Shown here: positions 1 to 12,059 of the stretch, in pieces
Layout: the number at the start of each line of letters is the position of its first letter
Numbering within the stretch: the stretch's first letter is position 1
Assembly (NCBI GenBank): GCA_015680685.1
Contig: MNCI01029103.1
Location: forward strand, 7,530 to 49,313
DNA length: 41,784 nt
From: Gnetum montanum
Taxonomy: Eukaryota; Streptophyta; Gnetopsida; Gnetales; Gnetaceae
Direction of reading: 5' to 3'
Position numbers and translations under genes: made by a program
Notes under the pieces: model-generated
Told to the model about the DNA's origin: nothing
Seen by the model: only the letters and a program-made list of their open reading frames with translations
Databases searched by the model: none

Positions 1-2708
1 CAGAAAAGAAAAGAAAGCAGATTTGTGTAGACCTCAAATATTTAAACAAGGTAAAATGACACGAGTAAACACTTCACAATAAAGCTATCCCAAATTCAAT
101 ATCTACGAATTGTTCAAACTTCCAAGGCTCAAACAAGCAATATCTTCAAGACAATCCTACTATGCTACCAAAAATTGCTGCGTAAACTACCATGTATGAG
201 ACTCCATTTTGACTAGATAATAGATGTCAACGATTGCATTCAAATAGAACCTTTAAAACACTTGACAATTTCTAATTGAAAAACCACGAGAATTCACTTT
301 AAAGATAAAAAGAAGCTATTCTGGTCCCATCAAAATACCAAAGATTCTATGAACCCTCTCAACTACTGAATTGTTCAATGACGTGACTACAAACAGAGGC
401 TCTCTTACAACAATCCCAATAGCAGTTCCCACACATTACACAATAACAAAATTTACTACTAAAATGCTCTCAAGGCTTTTAAACACAAGCGCTTCTATGG
501 CAAAATTTTAATAGAAATTTCTATCGAGCAATAAGAATAATAAGAGCAATCTAAAAATCCCAAAATTACTTGCCAAGGATGATACTATCTAAACCACTAG
601 CTAAACAATTTAAACATAACAAAAAATGAAATGCATAACTCACAGGACCATGACAAAGAGGCTAAAATCTTTACTCTAGCAAGCCATCTTGCAAGCAATC
701 GTTCACAATTTCTTTACAAAGCTCTTCTCAAAACCTCAAGTATGTCTCCAAGTGAGAGCCCAAGTGTGATCCTAATGTCTTCTCAAAAGTGTTAAACATT
801 TTAATTTGTTAAACATTTTAACCATCCTATGCTTTGAGCGGAAGTAATCAAATAATTTTATATACATCTTGATGAAAGAGGCAGAGTCATGGCTTTAAAC
901 GATTCTTCTTGTCTTCCCTGTAAATCGCGTAGATGCTCAATCACAGTTCCAGGACAATGGTGTAATCAGCTAGTTCGTTTTCTTCTTTCTCTTGTCTCTA
1001 CACAAAACCTATAAGAACCAACACATGTTCGAATCAAGATTCAAAGTGCCATATCGACCAAAACTGTATGTTTGAACTGCCACCGCACAATAAGGCCCTG
1101 CAAAATCGTAACTGACGACCACCACGGGAGAAGGCTCTGCAACTGCATCTGGCTTTGTTGTCGTGTGGTGTGATGTTCAATCGTTAGAGGAGAAGGGTTT
1201 TCCTTGAAGAACAATGTGCTGAACATACTGTTCTAAACAAAGGGTTTCAATTGCTAGAGATTTTTTTGTTTTGTCCCCAAATTGGCTTAGGGCTTCCTAC
1301 GTTTTTTTTTTGAATCATCTTTGCCATTGTCATTGATTAAAGAAGTATGGGCCAATTTTTTGTGGATCTGCATCCAGTGAATCCGAAGGAACCTTCTGAA
1401 CCGTTGTATCCCGCACAATGGAAACCGCTATGGCCTACAAAACTTAACAGCAAATCAGGGTTTCAACAACATGTGACTCCTTTCTCCATGTATTTTGCAG
1501 ATGAGCGTTTCGATTTTTTTTCAAAAGTAATGTCCCTGCATTAGCAAAGATGTCTGTCTGTGCCACGATGTATATCGCACGGCGGGCGGTGTTAAAAATT
1601 TTTCTGCGGCATGCGTTTTCCAGGAAAAACGCAGTCTTCCTTTACCTTCACTGATATTATCCTCATTGCCGTGATCAGCAAGTATACGGTGGACGTTGGT
1701 CTTCCTTTCCTCTGCATAATTTTCCAAAACGACGGAGGCGTTGCTGATTTTTATTTTATTTTTTAATTTGCAAGGAGTTTCAAATGTTATCTTAAGGAGA
1801 TAACCGGGTTTAATCAACCAGGATCTCAACTTATTGCTTTTCAAGTAAATAACATACTTCTTTCCTTGCTATAGTACTATCCTCTGATCTTTAATAAAGG
1901 AATAATCTGGCAGTTTCATCTTACATCTAGAAGGCTTCAACATCAAATTCTTTACCAGTGAATTACTCCTCTAAAAACACCCAACCCTCAACACTAAAGT
2001 TGTAATTTACTTGTAAATTGACAACCATAGATTCTTCCAATTTTTAATAAAATATTTCAACTGTTCCATGGAATGGCCAAATGTGCCAACACTATCATAA
2101 TTATCATGTGTTTAATTGTACATCATTAGCTAAGTGCATAGTGTAATAAAGAGTAACTTAAATTATATAGAAATAAAGTGCATTAAATATAAATTCTATG
2201 CTATATTAAATTCTTGCAATGTAATCTTGATCTTTATTATGTAATATGTCTAAGAACATAGCACCTGAATAAATATTGTTTAATTATTTCACATCACATT
2301 ATGAGATCTCACTTACAAATTCTAACTACTATGGAATGAAATTACCATAGTTTTGCTACTACGGGATCAAAAAAAATGCATTTAATGTGGTTTTTGGGTA
2401 GTACTTATAGACTTTACTAGCCTTTGATATATTTTATCTATGACATCATATGTTTCCATACAACATCAAGGACTTTAGAAGTCAACATTGATTAACTTAA
2501 ATTTCAAACATCCTACATGTGACTACTTGTTATTTCTAGTAAAAAGTACATTTAGTTATATAATTATTTGAAGAATTGTGTTTGAGCCTATGTGCAGCTA
2601 CTTGAAGAGGTTAAGCTTTTACCCATCTACTAGCCCTTCTCAAACTAGATGAGCACTATGGCTCTAGGTAATGATCCTAATTATATTATGCAAGATGACA
2701 TTGGTAGT
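1..2708. other. Unassigned left flank, no supported gene
   Basis: No protein family is recognised here. About 880-1850 is richer in GC than its surroundings and could be an old exon or promoter. It holds a 65-codon + strand frame (1347-1544) and a 107-codon - strand frame (1521-1844), neither resembling a family I know. From about 1860 to 2708 the sequence is AT-rich with scattered stops in all frames. A gene reading leftward out of the window cannot be excluded. Confidence 0.5.
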
Positions 2709-3652
2709 TGATGAGCGTCAAAGTGTTATGTTGATAGACCTCCATTGACATGGCCTCATCAATAGGGTCCCATTTACATGGTGTTACCTCATCAATAGGG
2801 CCACATCGACCTAGTGTTTGCTACATCTGTAGGCCCTCATTGAAATAATATTATAGCAAAAACTATAAATATGAGCTCACAACCATGTTTATGAGATATC
2901 AAGTCATAGTAGTAGCCAAACTCTTGCAATTTTTACATTTGAAAGTTAGAATATTTTCTCGAGTACCTACAACAAGAGTCATTGAGTGTACGAATATTTA
3001 TTTAAGCATTGTTGTACTTGAGCATGATAGTGTGTGCAATAATAAAAATGAGCTTCTTGATAAACCTTGCAGCATTCTAGATAGTTTAGATGTTTTATTC
3101 ATGAATTTAATGTTTTCAATTTTTTATTCAATGTTTCTCAATAAGTAAGCTAATTAAGTGATTAAGTGAGATAAGCTAAATAGATTAAATACATAAGTAT
3201 GACTACTTTGAGTATAAACACATATTTGCTTGGTAATCCTAGTAGTGTTATTTCTTGGTGTGCCTAGTAGCATAGCACTTGGTAACCTAGTAGTGGATAC
3301 GTGGGTATAGAACGTGTATGGAAAGTGGGATTAGATGCTTATGTTAGGACTAGTTAGAGATTAGTTAAATAGTCAAATTAAATTAGTTCTCAATTTACTT
3401 CATCTCTCTCTTTAAGTATCAAAACCATAAAGCATAAAATGACAAAAATCATATGCCTCGATTACACTTAATCATACTTTTGTACTTTGCAAGTGTAATT
3501 GGGAAGACAATGAATGACCATTAGGGCAAGGCTCACTTCCTAGAAAGCTAGTGTACTAAAAACTAGGAATTTCATGGAATTCAACCAGATCACACGTGAA
3601 TGCGTCATGATTCGTATGGTTGGATGTAGGGGTACCCTTTCATCACTCATCC
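2709..3652 (+). repeat. 5' LTR of E1
   Basis: This stretch begins TGATGAGC and ends TCATCC, where the canonical CA terminus has become CC. It aligns with 15017-15721 (for example the shared block ataaatatgagctcacaacc region at 2875 against 15187) and, at its end, with 30394-30593. It also matches E2's LTRs in inverse orientation. A TATA-like ctataaat lies at about 2870. The U3 part holds short repeats of the type cctcatcaatagggcc. Confidence 0.85.
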
Positions 3653-3653
3653 T

Positions 3654-3671
3654 TGGTACCATTGTTAGGGA
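3654..3671 (+). other. Primer-binding site of E1, tRNA-Asp type, mutated
   Basis: The 18 bases TGGTACCATTGTTAGGGA start two bases after the LTR. They match the plant tRNA-Asp primer complement TGGCGCCGTTGCCGGGGA (from memory) at 12 of 18 positions. All six differences are C-to-T or G-to-A. Confidence 0.75.
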
Positions 3672-4034
3672 CTCTATTTTGTTGAAATTTGCACTATCTA
3701 GGATTAGTAAATATCATTAACATCATTGGACAAACCCCAAGGTCAACATCATTCTCAAATAATATAACTACAAAATCACATTAATATTGTATTTATTTTG
3801 CAAAATTTCTTCTCCTTTTCATAGAAAAAATGATACAAAAATTATCCATCCCATAAGAGTGTAAAGTGATATATACTCATCTAGATGAGTATGTTCCTCA
3901 TTTCACCTTCATTCTACATTAGGATGATCAACTATAATGGTGTGATATGGAAGGCAACATTGTAATGCCTCTTAATTGATCTGTGCTTGTGATGATGCTT
4001 CAAACTCTTAAGAATCTAGGCATCCATGATCTTT
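3672..4034 (+). other. E1 untranslated leader
   Basis: Non-coding stretch between primer-binding site and gag. At 3890-3950 it contains the sequence (ttcaccttcattctacatta) whose counterpart in E2 has been duplicated around a 3.65-kb insert. No other signal is seen. Confidence 0.6.
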
Positions 4035-5660
4035 AAGAAGAGTATGTTGTGCATGACTACAAATACCAAGACTATTGTCCCACTGACACACAATGCAAGC
4101 AAGATCAACACTACGAGAAGCATCATGAGGATGTGAAGGAGAAATAGTTCACCAATTCCTTGTTCTTGCTGAACCAAGATGACAATGAGGACTCTTCCTT
4201 AGGGGGCTCCCAACATGAGAATTATCCACCCCTTATTACTGGTGATGAGGATTGGGCCCTGAATCTATGGTCCACAATTAACAATTTAGGTTTAGGGAAA
4301 GATGGCAGTTAAGGGAAGGGATCAGACAAGCATCAAGATAGTAAGAAAAATGACAAACATGGTCATGAAAACTGAAGGGAAATTGATAGATACCATGGTG
4401 GTGGTAGTCCTTCTCCTTCTTTATCCTCTTTATCTAAATCTCTTCCTTCTTCTTATTTTGGTTTTTGAAAATGTTGCAAAAAGAAAAATTGTGATGGAGG
4501 TGAGCAGAGGGGGCAATAATACTAATCAACATGCCCACAATAATGAAAGGTGTAATAGAGTACATCATCGATGACAACAAAATAATAATTATGATAAGCC
4601 CTTGTTGGAAACTTGAAGTATTCTTAACATTGCAAAGGCAGTTAAGATTCCAACTAGGTATGTGAAAGCTAGTCAGATCAAGCACTTAGACATAAATAAT
4701 ATCCCAAGATTTGAGGGGGGATATAACTTTAATTCACAAAACCATCTACAAGCCTTTCACGATACCTGTGTCTTACAAAACATCAAGAATGATTGGTAGA
4801 AACTCAAGTTATTCCCATGATACTCATCAAGGAAGCAGAAAGCTAGTACCAATCCTTGGAGTTGAAATCTATTTGATGATGAAGTACAATGCTTGAGCTA
4901 TTTAATGATAAATACCATATGTACTCCAAAGTGTCCAACCTGAGAAGGCAAATCCAAGGCTAGAAACAAGGAATACATGAGCCCTTGGATGCCACCATGG
5001 GCATAGACTAGTCTCTCTTACATTGATGCCCTATTCATGGTTATTCTAAGAGGGAATAACTCTACCACATCATAGATGAGCTTAGAGCAAAAACTAGAAG
5101 AACTCTTGGGGTTTATGCCCAAGGGAGACTATCCAAACTAAGAGCTCATTAGATATAAAGGTTGATAAAGTGGGTTGCAAAAGAAGAAGGTGAGTTGCAA
5201 AAAGGAAAACTATAGAAAAATATAATAAGGATCCTTCCATAAGGAAAATGGAGGTATGATTTTGTGATGAGGAGGAGCCACGACTCAATGAAATGATGAA
5301 CAAGAAAACCTTACCCATTAAAAAATCTATTTTTGATATTTTAGCAAAGGTTTAAAAATTATGGAATTCTTTGGATGAAAAATTCCAAATTTCTATGAAG
5401 ATTGCTAAAGAATCCAAAGAGAAAAATAGTGATCATGACTGTAGGAAGTGGAAAGAAGATGAATGTGCCTACCAAAGAGGTAAGGGCAAACCTACTGTAG
5501 TAGAAAAGGTTGTGGAGACAGACTTTGATGATGATGTTGGGTGTGACATTTATCAATATGAACATCCAAAGGAATGTTACCCTATGGTGTCACACTTACA
5601 AGAGTCTAAGGTGTACATGTTAAATTCTAAACTCGCACATAGGGAAGCACCTAGATGATT
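4035..5660 (+). pseudogene. E1 gag, broken
   Basis: Gag would form the retrotransposon capsid. The N-terminal part is acidic and Ser/His/Lys-rich (NQDDNEDSSLGGSQHE at about 4170), clearly the same protein as E2's gag on the other strand. A capsid-like stretch follows from about 4620 (KIPTRYVKASQIKH, then INNIPRFEGGYNF), and a basic C-terminal part at 5371-5658 ends in a Cys/His cluster (CDIYQYEHPKEC) conserved in E2. Reading frames change several times and many stops fall where Gln or Trp would be expected. It cannot encode a full protein. The assignment rests on position after the primer-binding site and on the match with E2, not on a diagnostic zinc knuckle. Confidence 0.7.
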
Positions 5661-7035
5661 GCCTTATCTACAAGGAAATCCAAGGTAGTTTCACCAACAT
5701 CAATAGGCTTACTATCCAAGTGGAGCTTTAACCACAACCATATGAACAATATCAATAGTGGCACCAACTATAGTAATGGGGAATGCCACCCCCAAGATAG
5801 TAGTACCCTTACGGGTAACTAGATCCATATAGGTACTATGTTTAGTAGCCTGTTTCTCCACAAAGCTTTGTAATCCATGCCTCATTCCAACATCACTATT
5901 GTCCTCTAGAGTATCATCAAACTCATTCATCATCTACTTGAGGGGAGCACCCATATCCATGCCATCTTCCACATTTATTTGCACACATTCCTCTACCCTT
6001 AACCAAGTTGCCTCTTTCTCCATCCATGCAAGGTGAAATTTCCCCATAGCCATAGCAACAAAGTGCTACGAGGACTATACATTCACATCTTTCCTTCTAG
6101 TTAAGTGGTTTGGACAATCATTCTAGAAAATGACCCTTCTTTCGACCCACTAGTCCTCCCAAACCCTCATAACCTAATGCAGTTGGTTGCCCTATATCTT
6201 CAACACCCTCATCCTCTACATCAAACACATTCAAGTACCCTTTAAACTAAATGCTACCCTAGATCCTCATTGTGACATTAACTCATGCTATTTCTAATTG
6301 GATTAAGGCTAACAATCTTCCCACAAATAGATCTAATCCAATAAGCCCTCTCATTTACTTACAAATCATTGGTATGAGTCATGCAAGGCTCTTCTTGATT
6401 CTAGTTCTAGTGTTACTCTCATCTCCCATGACATGTATAAGGCCTAGAACCTACCACCTCTCAAGAAGAGCAATATCCATTTGGAATTAGCATACCAATA
6501 AATCACTATTCCTTTGGTATTAGTGGAGGACATTGTAACTATAGTTTGTGGGTGGTCCTATTCTGCTAATTTTCTAGTAATCAAGGTAGAAAATTGCAAA
6601 GGCAACTTTCCCATCATTATGGGACATGCATGGTTAAGTACTATTGATGTATGAATAGGCATTAGGGACCTCTACTTGGAAATCTCTAAGGAAAATAAAT
6701 TTGGATGCCTAAAGAAGAAGCATGTTTCATGCATCATGTACAATGATAATAGGTGCAATTGCATGCAAAAAATATATTCCATTAAGAGTACATTCATCAT
6801 AGCATGTAATCAGTGTTCACATGAAATAAATAGTCAAAGGTGCTTGTATGTAGTAGCCACAATATGGGAGGGAAACTAGTGGTTGATAGCTAACTCTAAT
6901 AGTAGCACAATATACATGGAACTACTGAGAGCCTGACATGTGCTTATGTCAAAGGCATGGATGAACTTGAGCAAGTTCATCACCAACTCTATGATGATGA
7001 AGATGGTGATACCTATTGGGGAGAGTTGGTAATCT
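5661..7035 (+). pseudogene. E1 gag-pol linker and aspartic protease, broken
   Basis: The first 500 bases encode a low-complexity linker with stops. The retroviral-type aspartic protease that should cleave Gag-Pol follows. Its active-site region reads LLDSSSSVTLISHDMYKA at about 6390-6440; the invariant DSG has become DSS, a single G-to-A change (GGT to AGT), which would abolish the site. The downstream flap and second-half region (IVTIVCGWSYSANFLVIK, then IIMGHAWLSTIDV at about 6620) keeps the hydrophobic pattern of the fold. E2 carries the same region on the other strand with a different lesion at the active site. A 67-codon frame at 6676-6879 belongs to the protease-RT linker. Confidence 0.7.
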
Positions 7036-8620
7036 TTGATCATTTCAAGTAGAAGCCCCTAGAGTTAAATACTCTACCAATCGACATGGAGTATGCATTT
7101 TTAAACAATGGCAAGCCAGTTATAATCAATGCAAATCTTGCTTTTGAACAAAAATATAAGTTATTGAATCTAGTCAACAAATGGCCAACAACCTTTGCTT
7201 GGTCATATTTCAAATTCATCAATCCACGGATATGCTAGCATCATATCTACACTAACCTAACCATGAAGCCAAGAAGGTAGCTATAGAGGTGATTGAACCC
7301 AAGTTGAAGTAGATCATCAAGGAGGAAATAGAACAACTCCTCAAGGTGGAGTTCATTTATTCCATCGCAGATAGTGAGTGGGTTAGCCCACTTGTAATTG
7401 TGCCAAAGAAAGGTGGTAAGTGGTAGGTATTCATCAACTTTAGGCTATTGAACATGACAACATTTAAATATCATTTTCCATTACCATTTGTGAACCAAGT
7501 GTTGGACACTATCTCTAGGAATTACTATTATAGCTTCTTATATAGTTATAGTGGCTATAACTAGATCCAAATCAAACCAAAGGATCAAGCCAAGACAACA
7601 TTCATGTGTTCCTGGGGAACTTTTGCAAATTGTAAGATGCCATTTGGTCTATGCAATGCCCCTGCAACATTTTTCAATAGTTGATTGGTAGTAGGTAGAA
7701 GTCTTTATGGATGACTTTTCTACCTATGGGCTACATTTGAGCAAGCCCTATATTAGCTTGATAAAGTACTAAAAAGATGTATTAAAACAAACTTCAAGCT
7801 CAATTGGTAGAAAATCCATTTAATGGTTAAGGAAGGCATAGTATTGGGGCACAAAATTATTGAGGTAGGGATTGAGATAGACCTGAAAAAGATAAGGATC
7901 ATTTAAGGAATCACATGCCAACTAAATACAACCAAAGCCATATGATCATTTCTTGGACATACTAGCTACTACTGATGCTTTATAGAGAATTTCTCCAAGA
8001 TCACAAAGCCACTGGTTAAGCTTACAAAGAAAGATGCTCCATTCATCTAGACTAAGGAGTGTGAACATGCATTCCAATAGTTAAAGGAGAAGCTCATAAA
8101 AACTCCAATTCCTTGAGCACCAAACTAGTTTAGATCATTTCATATAATGATAGATGCATTTAATTATTCCTTGGGAGTCATGCTTATGCAACTAGATAAT
8201 AAGAAATGTCCATATTACATTCACTATGCAAGCGAAAGCATTATTGGTGCATAGTTGAATTACACCACCATGAAAAACGAATTGATGGCAATGGTGTATG
8301 CTCTTAAAAAGTTTAGGCACTATGTGCATGGATACAAAGTATTTTTGCACATAGGTCATAATGTCATATGCTTTCTAATGGACAAGCCAATGGTGAGCCC
8401 CCATATCATATAGTGGCTTATGATTTTGTAGGAATTCGATCTCACAATAGTAGATTGGAAAGGAACTAAGAATGTGATCACTGATCATCTCTCTCAATTA
8501 AGATGGAATAATAAAGAGGAGGAGAGTCCACTCTTTGATCAATTTCTAGATGAACACCTCTTTATAGGAGCAATAAATGACCAAGTTCCCCCTAAACCAA
8601 AATGGTATGATGGCATCCTC
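7036..8620 (+). pseudogene. E1 reverse transcriptase and RNase H, broken
   Basis: This is the polymerase region that would copy element RNA into DNA. The RT fingers and palm are readable from 7318: EWVSPLVIVPKK, FRLLNMTTFKYHFPLPFV, then TFMCSWGTFANCKMPFGLCN at 7600-7660. The YxDD box is present as FMDD at about 7708. RNase H runs at about 8130-8500 and keeps its first catalytic Asp (MIDAFNYSLG) and the ELMAMVYALKKFRHYVHGYK segment. Breaks include KW*VFINF (E2 has KWQVCIDF), GYN*IQI, and frame changes before the FMDD box. Stops sit mostly where family members have Gln. Wording of both domains is closest to Athila among plant gypsy lineages. Confidence 0.85.
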
Positions 8621-8729
8621 ACTTACCTTCTCACTTAGGAGATGCCATAAGATCTGGACTTTAGGAAGAAACAATAGTTTCTTCATTGGGTAAAGTACTT
8701 TATGGAAATAAATGAACATCTTTATAAGG

Positions 8730-9890
8730 TGTGCACTAATGGCTTAGTTCTTTGGTGTGTCCTTGATGTGGATTAACTATGTGTTCTCTATGATGCTCAC
8801 AAAGGCCCTTGCGAAGGCCACTATGCAGGGAGATGCATGACCATAAAAATCTTGATGGCAAGATACTATTGACCTACAAGCTTTAGGGATGCCCATCAAT
8901 TTGTTTGATTTTGTGAGTGCTATTAATGAGATGGTTGGATCACTACACGAATGGAGGATCCTCAATAGTGGATTCAATTATTAGAACCCTTTGACATATG
9001 GGGCATAGACTTCATGGATCCCATAATGCCCATGTCCAATGGAAAGGCATACATCATCATAGTAGTCAGCTGCTACATCAAATGGGCAGAAGCAGTAGCT
9101 GTCACTAATTATACATCATACACTGCTACTAAATTTGTACAAGTACATATTATAAATAGGTTTGGGGTGCCACGTGCACTAATTTTTGACAATGGAACTC
9201 ATTTTATATGTGCCACTTTTAGAAATTTTATGCAACGCTTGGGGGTTGAACATAAATTAATAACACCCTATCACCCCCTAAGCCAATGGTTAAGCAAAAG
9301 TCACCAATAGGGAGATTACAAAGATCCTAACAAGTACCATAAGAAAATATAGGAGAGATTAGAGCACAAAACTCAATGTGTCCTTTGGGCCTACTACTCA
9401 ACATGGAAACTCCCTATTGGCTACTCTCCCTATGAGCTAGTATGCAGAAAAATTTCAACACTTCCAATTTAATCCAAGCTTTGAACACTTTTAATAGCTT
9501 TTGACTTGGACCTTCACCTAACCTTGGCATAAAGAGAAAGATTGATGAACATAAATATGCTAGATGAAAATTGATTAGTGGTCCTATCTTTGAATGAAGT
9601 GCACAAAGCATACAACAAACAACAACATGACCTTAGAATATGGAAAGTAAAATTTCAACCAAGTGATAAGGTTCTCTACTAGAATCCCACACATGTATCC
9701 CACAAGACAAAGGTCCAAACATTATGGAAGGGACCTTATGTAATTGAAGAAATCTTTCCTTCTAGGGCCATGATCATATATAAACTTGAGATCCTAGACA
9801 AAAAGTAGTTGGTCAACATCCAACAAATAAAGCCTTCCATGAACCAAAGCAAGATAGTGCAATAACTACCTCAACGAATGAACAACCATG
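8730..9890 (+). pseudogene. E1 integrase, broken
   Basis: The integrase would insert the cDNA into the genome. An N-terminal HHCC zinc-binding region is visible (GHYAGRCMTIKILMARYY at 8820-8870, then HQFV and FCECY). The core keeps D1 in FDIWGIDFMDP (9000) and D2 in FDNGTHF (9190). Just after, at about 9280, a single-base shift moves ANG*AKVTNREITKI into another frame. The expected DDE glutamate region lies there, and a CAA-to-TAA stop is added. The C-terminal GPY/F module is readable as LWKGPYVIEEIFP at 9725-9765, followed by LVNIQQIKPS. No chromodomain follows. E2 has lost almost all of this region, so E1 is the only copy here that shows integrase. Confidence 0.85.
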
Positions 9891-12059
9891 CTCAATTTTT
9901 TGAATCTCCTCCTTTGAACTTAGTTGTGGACGATATGGCCATCCATGCTAATCATCCATATGGCTCCTTAGTTTTTCTATTTTTTTTTGTTTTTTCACAT
10001 TTTTAATTTTGCAAGTTATTTATTTTACACCCTTTTTTATTTTAAAACTTCTTCCCATTTTACACCATTTTTTGTTTTACACCATAGTTAGTACATTTGA
10101 ATCTTTCTTGAATATTTTACACTTTCTTATATATTTTACTCTATTTTTTTAATGTGATTTTTAAATTTTTTCCAATAAACATGCTTTGTGCCAATAGGAC
10201 ATAGTGGTGTTGTAACTATTACTAATGGTGGTTTGTGCTTTATGTTTTGGTTGCTAATGTCTAGTTTCTATTTTTGAATTTTTGTACCAATGGCTTAGTT
10301 ATAGTTTCTTTTTCATGGAACAGGTAGTGAGTCCACAACATCCACCCATTCACAAACTCTATGGTTTTCCTTTTTTTGGAAGTTTGAGGTCCCTTTCATC
10401 AGATAACTTTTAATAAATTTGTGACCTTGGTAATTTTTGGAATTGGGAAGGATACAAAGGTTTGTATAGGGTGTGACTTCAAGAAAAGTCAATACCTTTT
10501 GTACTCTTCTACTTAGGTACTCGAGTGTTTTCATGGAATCTTTACCATTTTGTTCTAACTACTAACAAAAAGTCAAATAAAGTCTTTGCATGGTGTGGTT
10601 CCCATCCAAAAAGAAAAAAAAACAAAACAAAAACAAAAAAAATAATAAGAAGATGGGAATTCAAAGCACATCCCTTAGACAAATAAATGGGCTACAAGCA
10701 CTAGTTATGGGACTAGAAAAACATGTTACCCATGCTTGAAGGTCCCCTCTAACTAAAGCCCTCTCACACTTCCTACTTCTCTTTTCTTCTCTTTATGGAA
10801 TGGTGATTGTTTTTTTAAAGCACTTTTGTGTCTTGAGGGGGTGGATCAGTCTTGGAGTGGTGATGCAAGGTCATTGAAAGAGGTTGGTTTTGGTCTGGAC
10901 TAAGGATGGATCTTCTCAGGTCATTTTAAACATAAAATTCATAAGGGACTTCTTATGATCTAAATTTGAGATTCCATTCCACCTTCTCCATCATCTATCT
11001 TTGCTGATGTATTTGAATTTTTAGGTAGAATCTTTCGAGTTTTGGTCCTTAACTTCCCATGACCATTAATCACTTATGGGATCCATGAACTCCTTAGGTT
11101 GAGGTTATACAAGGACAAACAAGGCATGTACCTACTATGGGGACGATTCACTTGCATATCCTTTGGTTGTATTCATTAAGCACCTTACCCTTAGGCATTA
11201 TTGCAATCAAAATCTTTCGTACACCCATCTTCTACATTACACTAGGTGCTCTTTTACAAATTTCTTTTAATAAAAGAATTCTTTGTCGAATTTTTCAATT
11301 TTTGAGCTATCAAAGATCCTATTCAATGATTTCATCATATTCTTGGATTTTCTGAAACTCCATGGATCCCAATTCATTGAAAAATTTCTTATATTTTTTG
11401 AGACATTCAAATTTCAAAATTTTTCCTATGGGCTCTATATACCAAGCTTCATCAATGAAGCAAACTCAAATACAAGGGCCCATATACAAGGCCCTATCGA
11501 TGTGCCAGAAAAATAGTATATGTATATGCAACCCACTTTGAAATGTTTACATTTTCTCACAAACTCCAAGGGAGGTTTTTAAATTTTTAAAGCCCAAAAC
11601 CTTTCAAAACCCATAACTTCTTAACCATTTATCCAAATCACTCTGTTCTTTGACCCTATAGCTACCAAAGGTAATATCTTTGTAATGGGGGTTACAAATA
11701 TGCCATTTTTGACAAAAAAAATTCATAAAGGTTTAACTAAAAAACCAACTATTAAACATTAAATTATAAGAGTTAAATCTTTCTAACAAGCTCTAGTGAA
11801 ATATACAATAAATAATTAATAAAATAATCAATCTACCATGATCCAACCTTATCCAAAGTATAACTAAATAATGAGAGAAGGTATTCAAAAATTTAAAGTT
11901 ACACATTATATCTACTGATCCATATATGTGTTGTGACTGTAGATAGCACCAAAATAAAAGCACACGTAGGAAGCAAGACCATCTCAACCAAGGGAGAAAT
12001 GACCTAGAATAGGAAGGGGCCAAGAACAGACCCAAGAATAACTACTTACAATCCACACC
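9891..12059 (+). other. E1 spacer between pol and third ORF
   Basis: About 2.2 kb without a credible coding frame. It is T-rich at 9960-10180 and has an A-rich run at 10612-10645. Blocks at 10300-10560 and 10650-10960 match E2's spacer (21430-21240 and 21000-20600, - strand), so the spacer is an original part of the element. It may carry a splice acceptor or internal promoter for the third ORF, but no such signal can be fixed from sequence alone. Confidence 0.6.

Noticed and set aside
1347-1544. 65-codon + strand frame as a real gene
   Set aside because: No family resemblance, no upstream promoter evidence, and no continuation found after the possible splice acceptor near 1500.
4302-4685. 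Hydrophobic frames on both strands (90 and 83 codons) as membrane proteins
   Set aside because: They overlap E1 gag in other frames; the gag reading agrees with E2, the hydrophobic ones do not.
5426-5580. Classical CCHC zinc knuckle in E1 gag
   Set aside because: The spacing C-x2-Y-x3-H-x3-C lacks one Cys, and the Tyr is shared with E2, so it is not a decayed CCHC.
9690-9890. Chromodomain after E1 integrase
   Set aside because: Only the GPY/F module and a short tail are readable; there is no chromodomain aromatic pattern, and the lineage signals are non-chromoviral.
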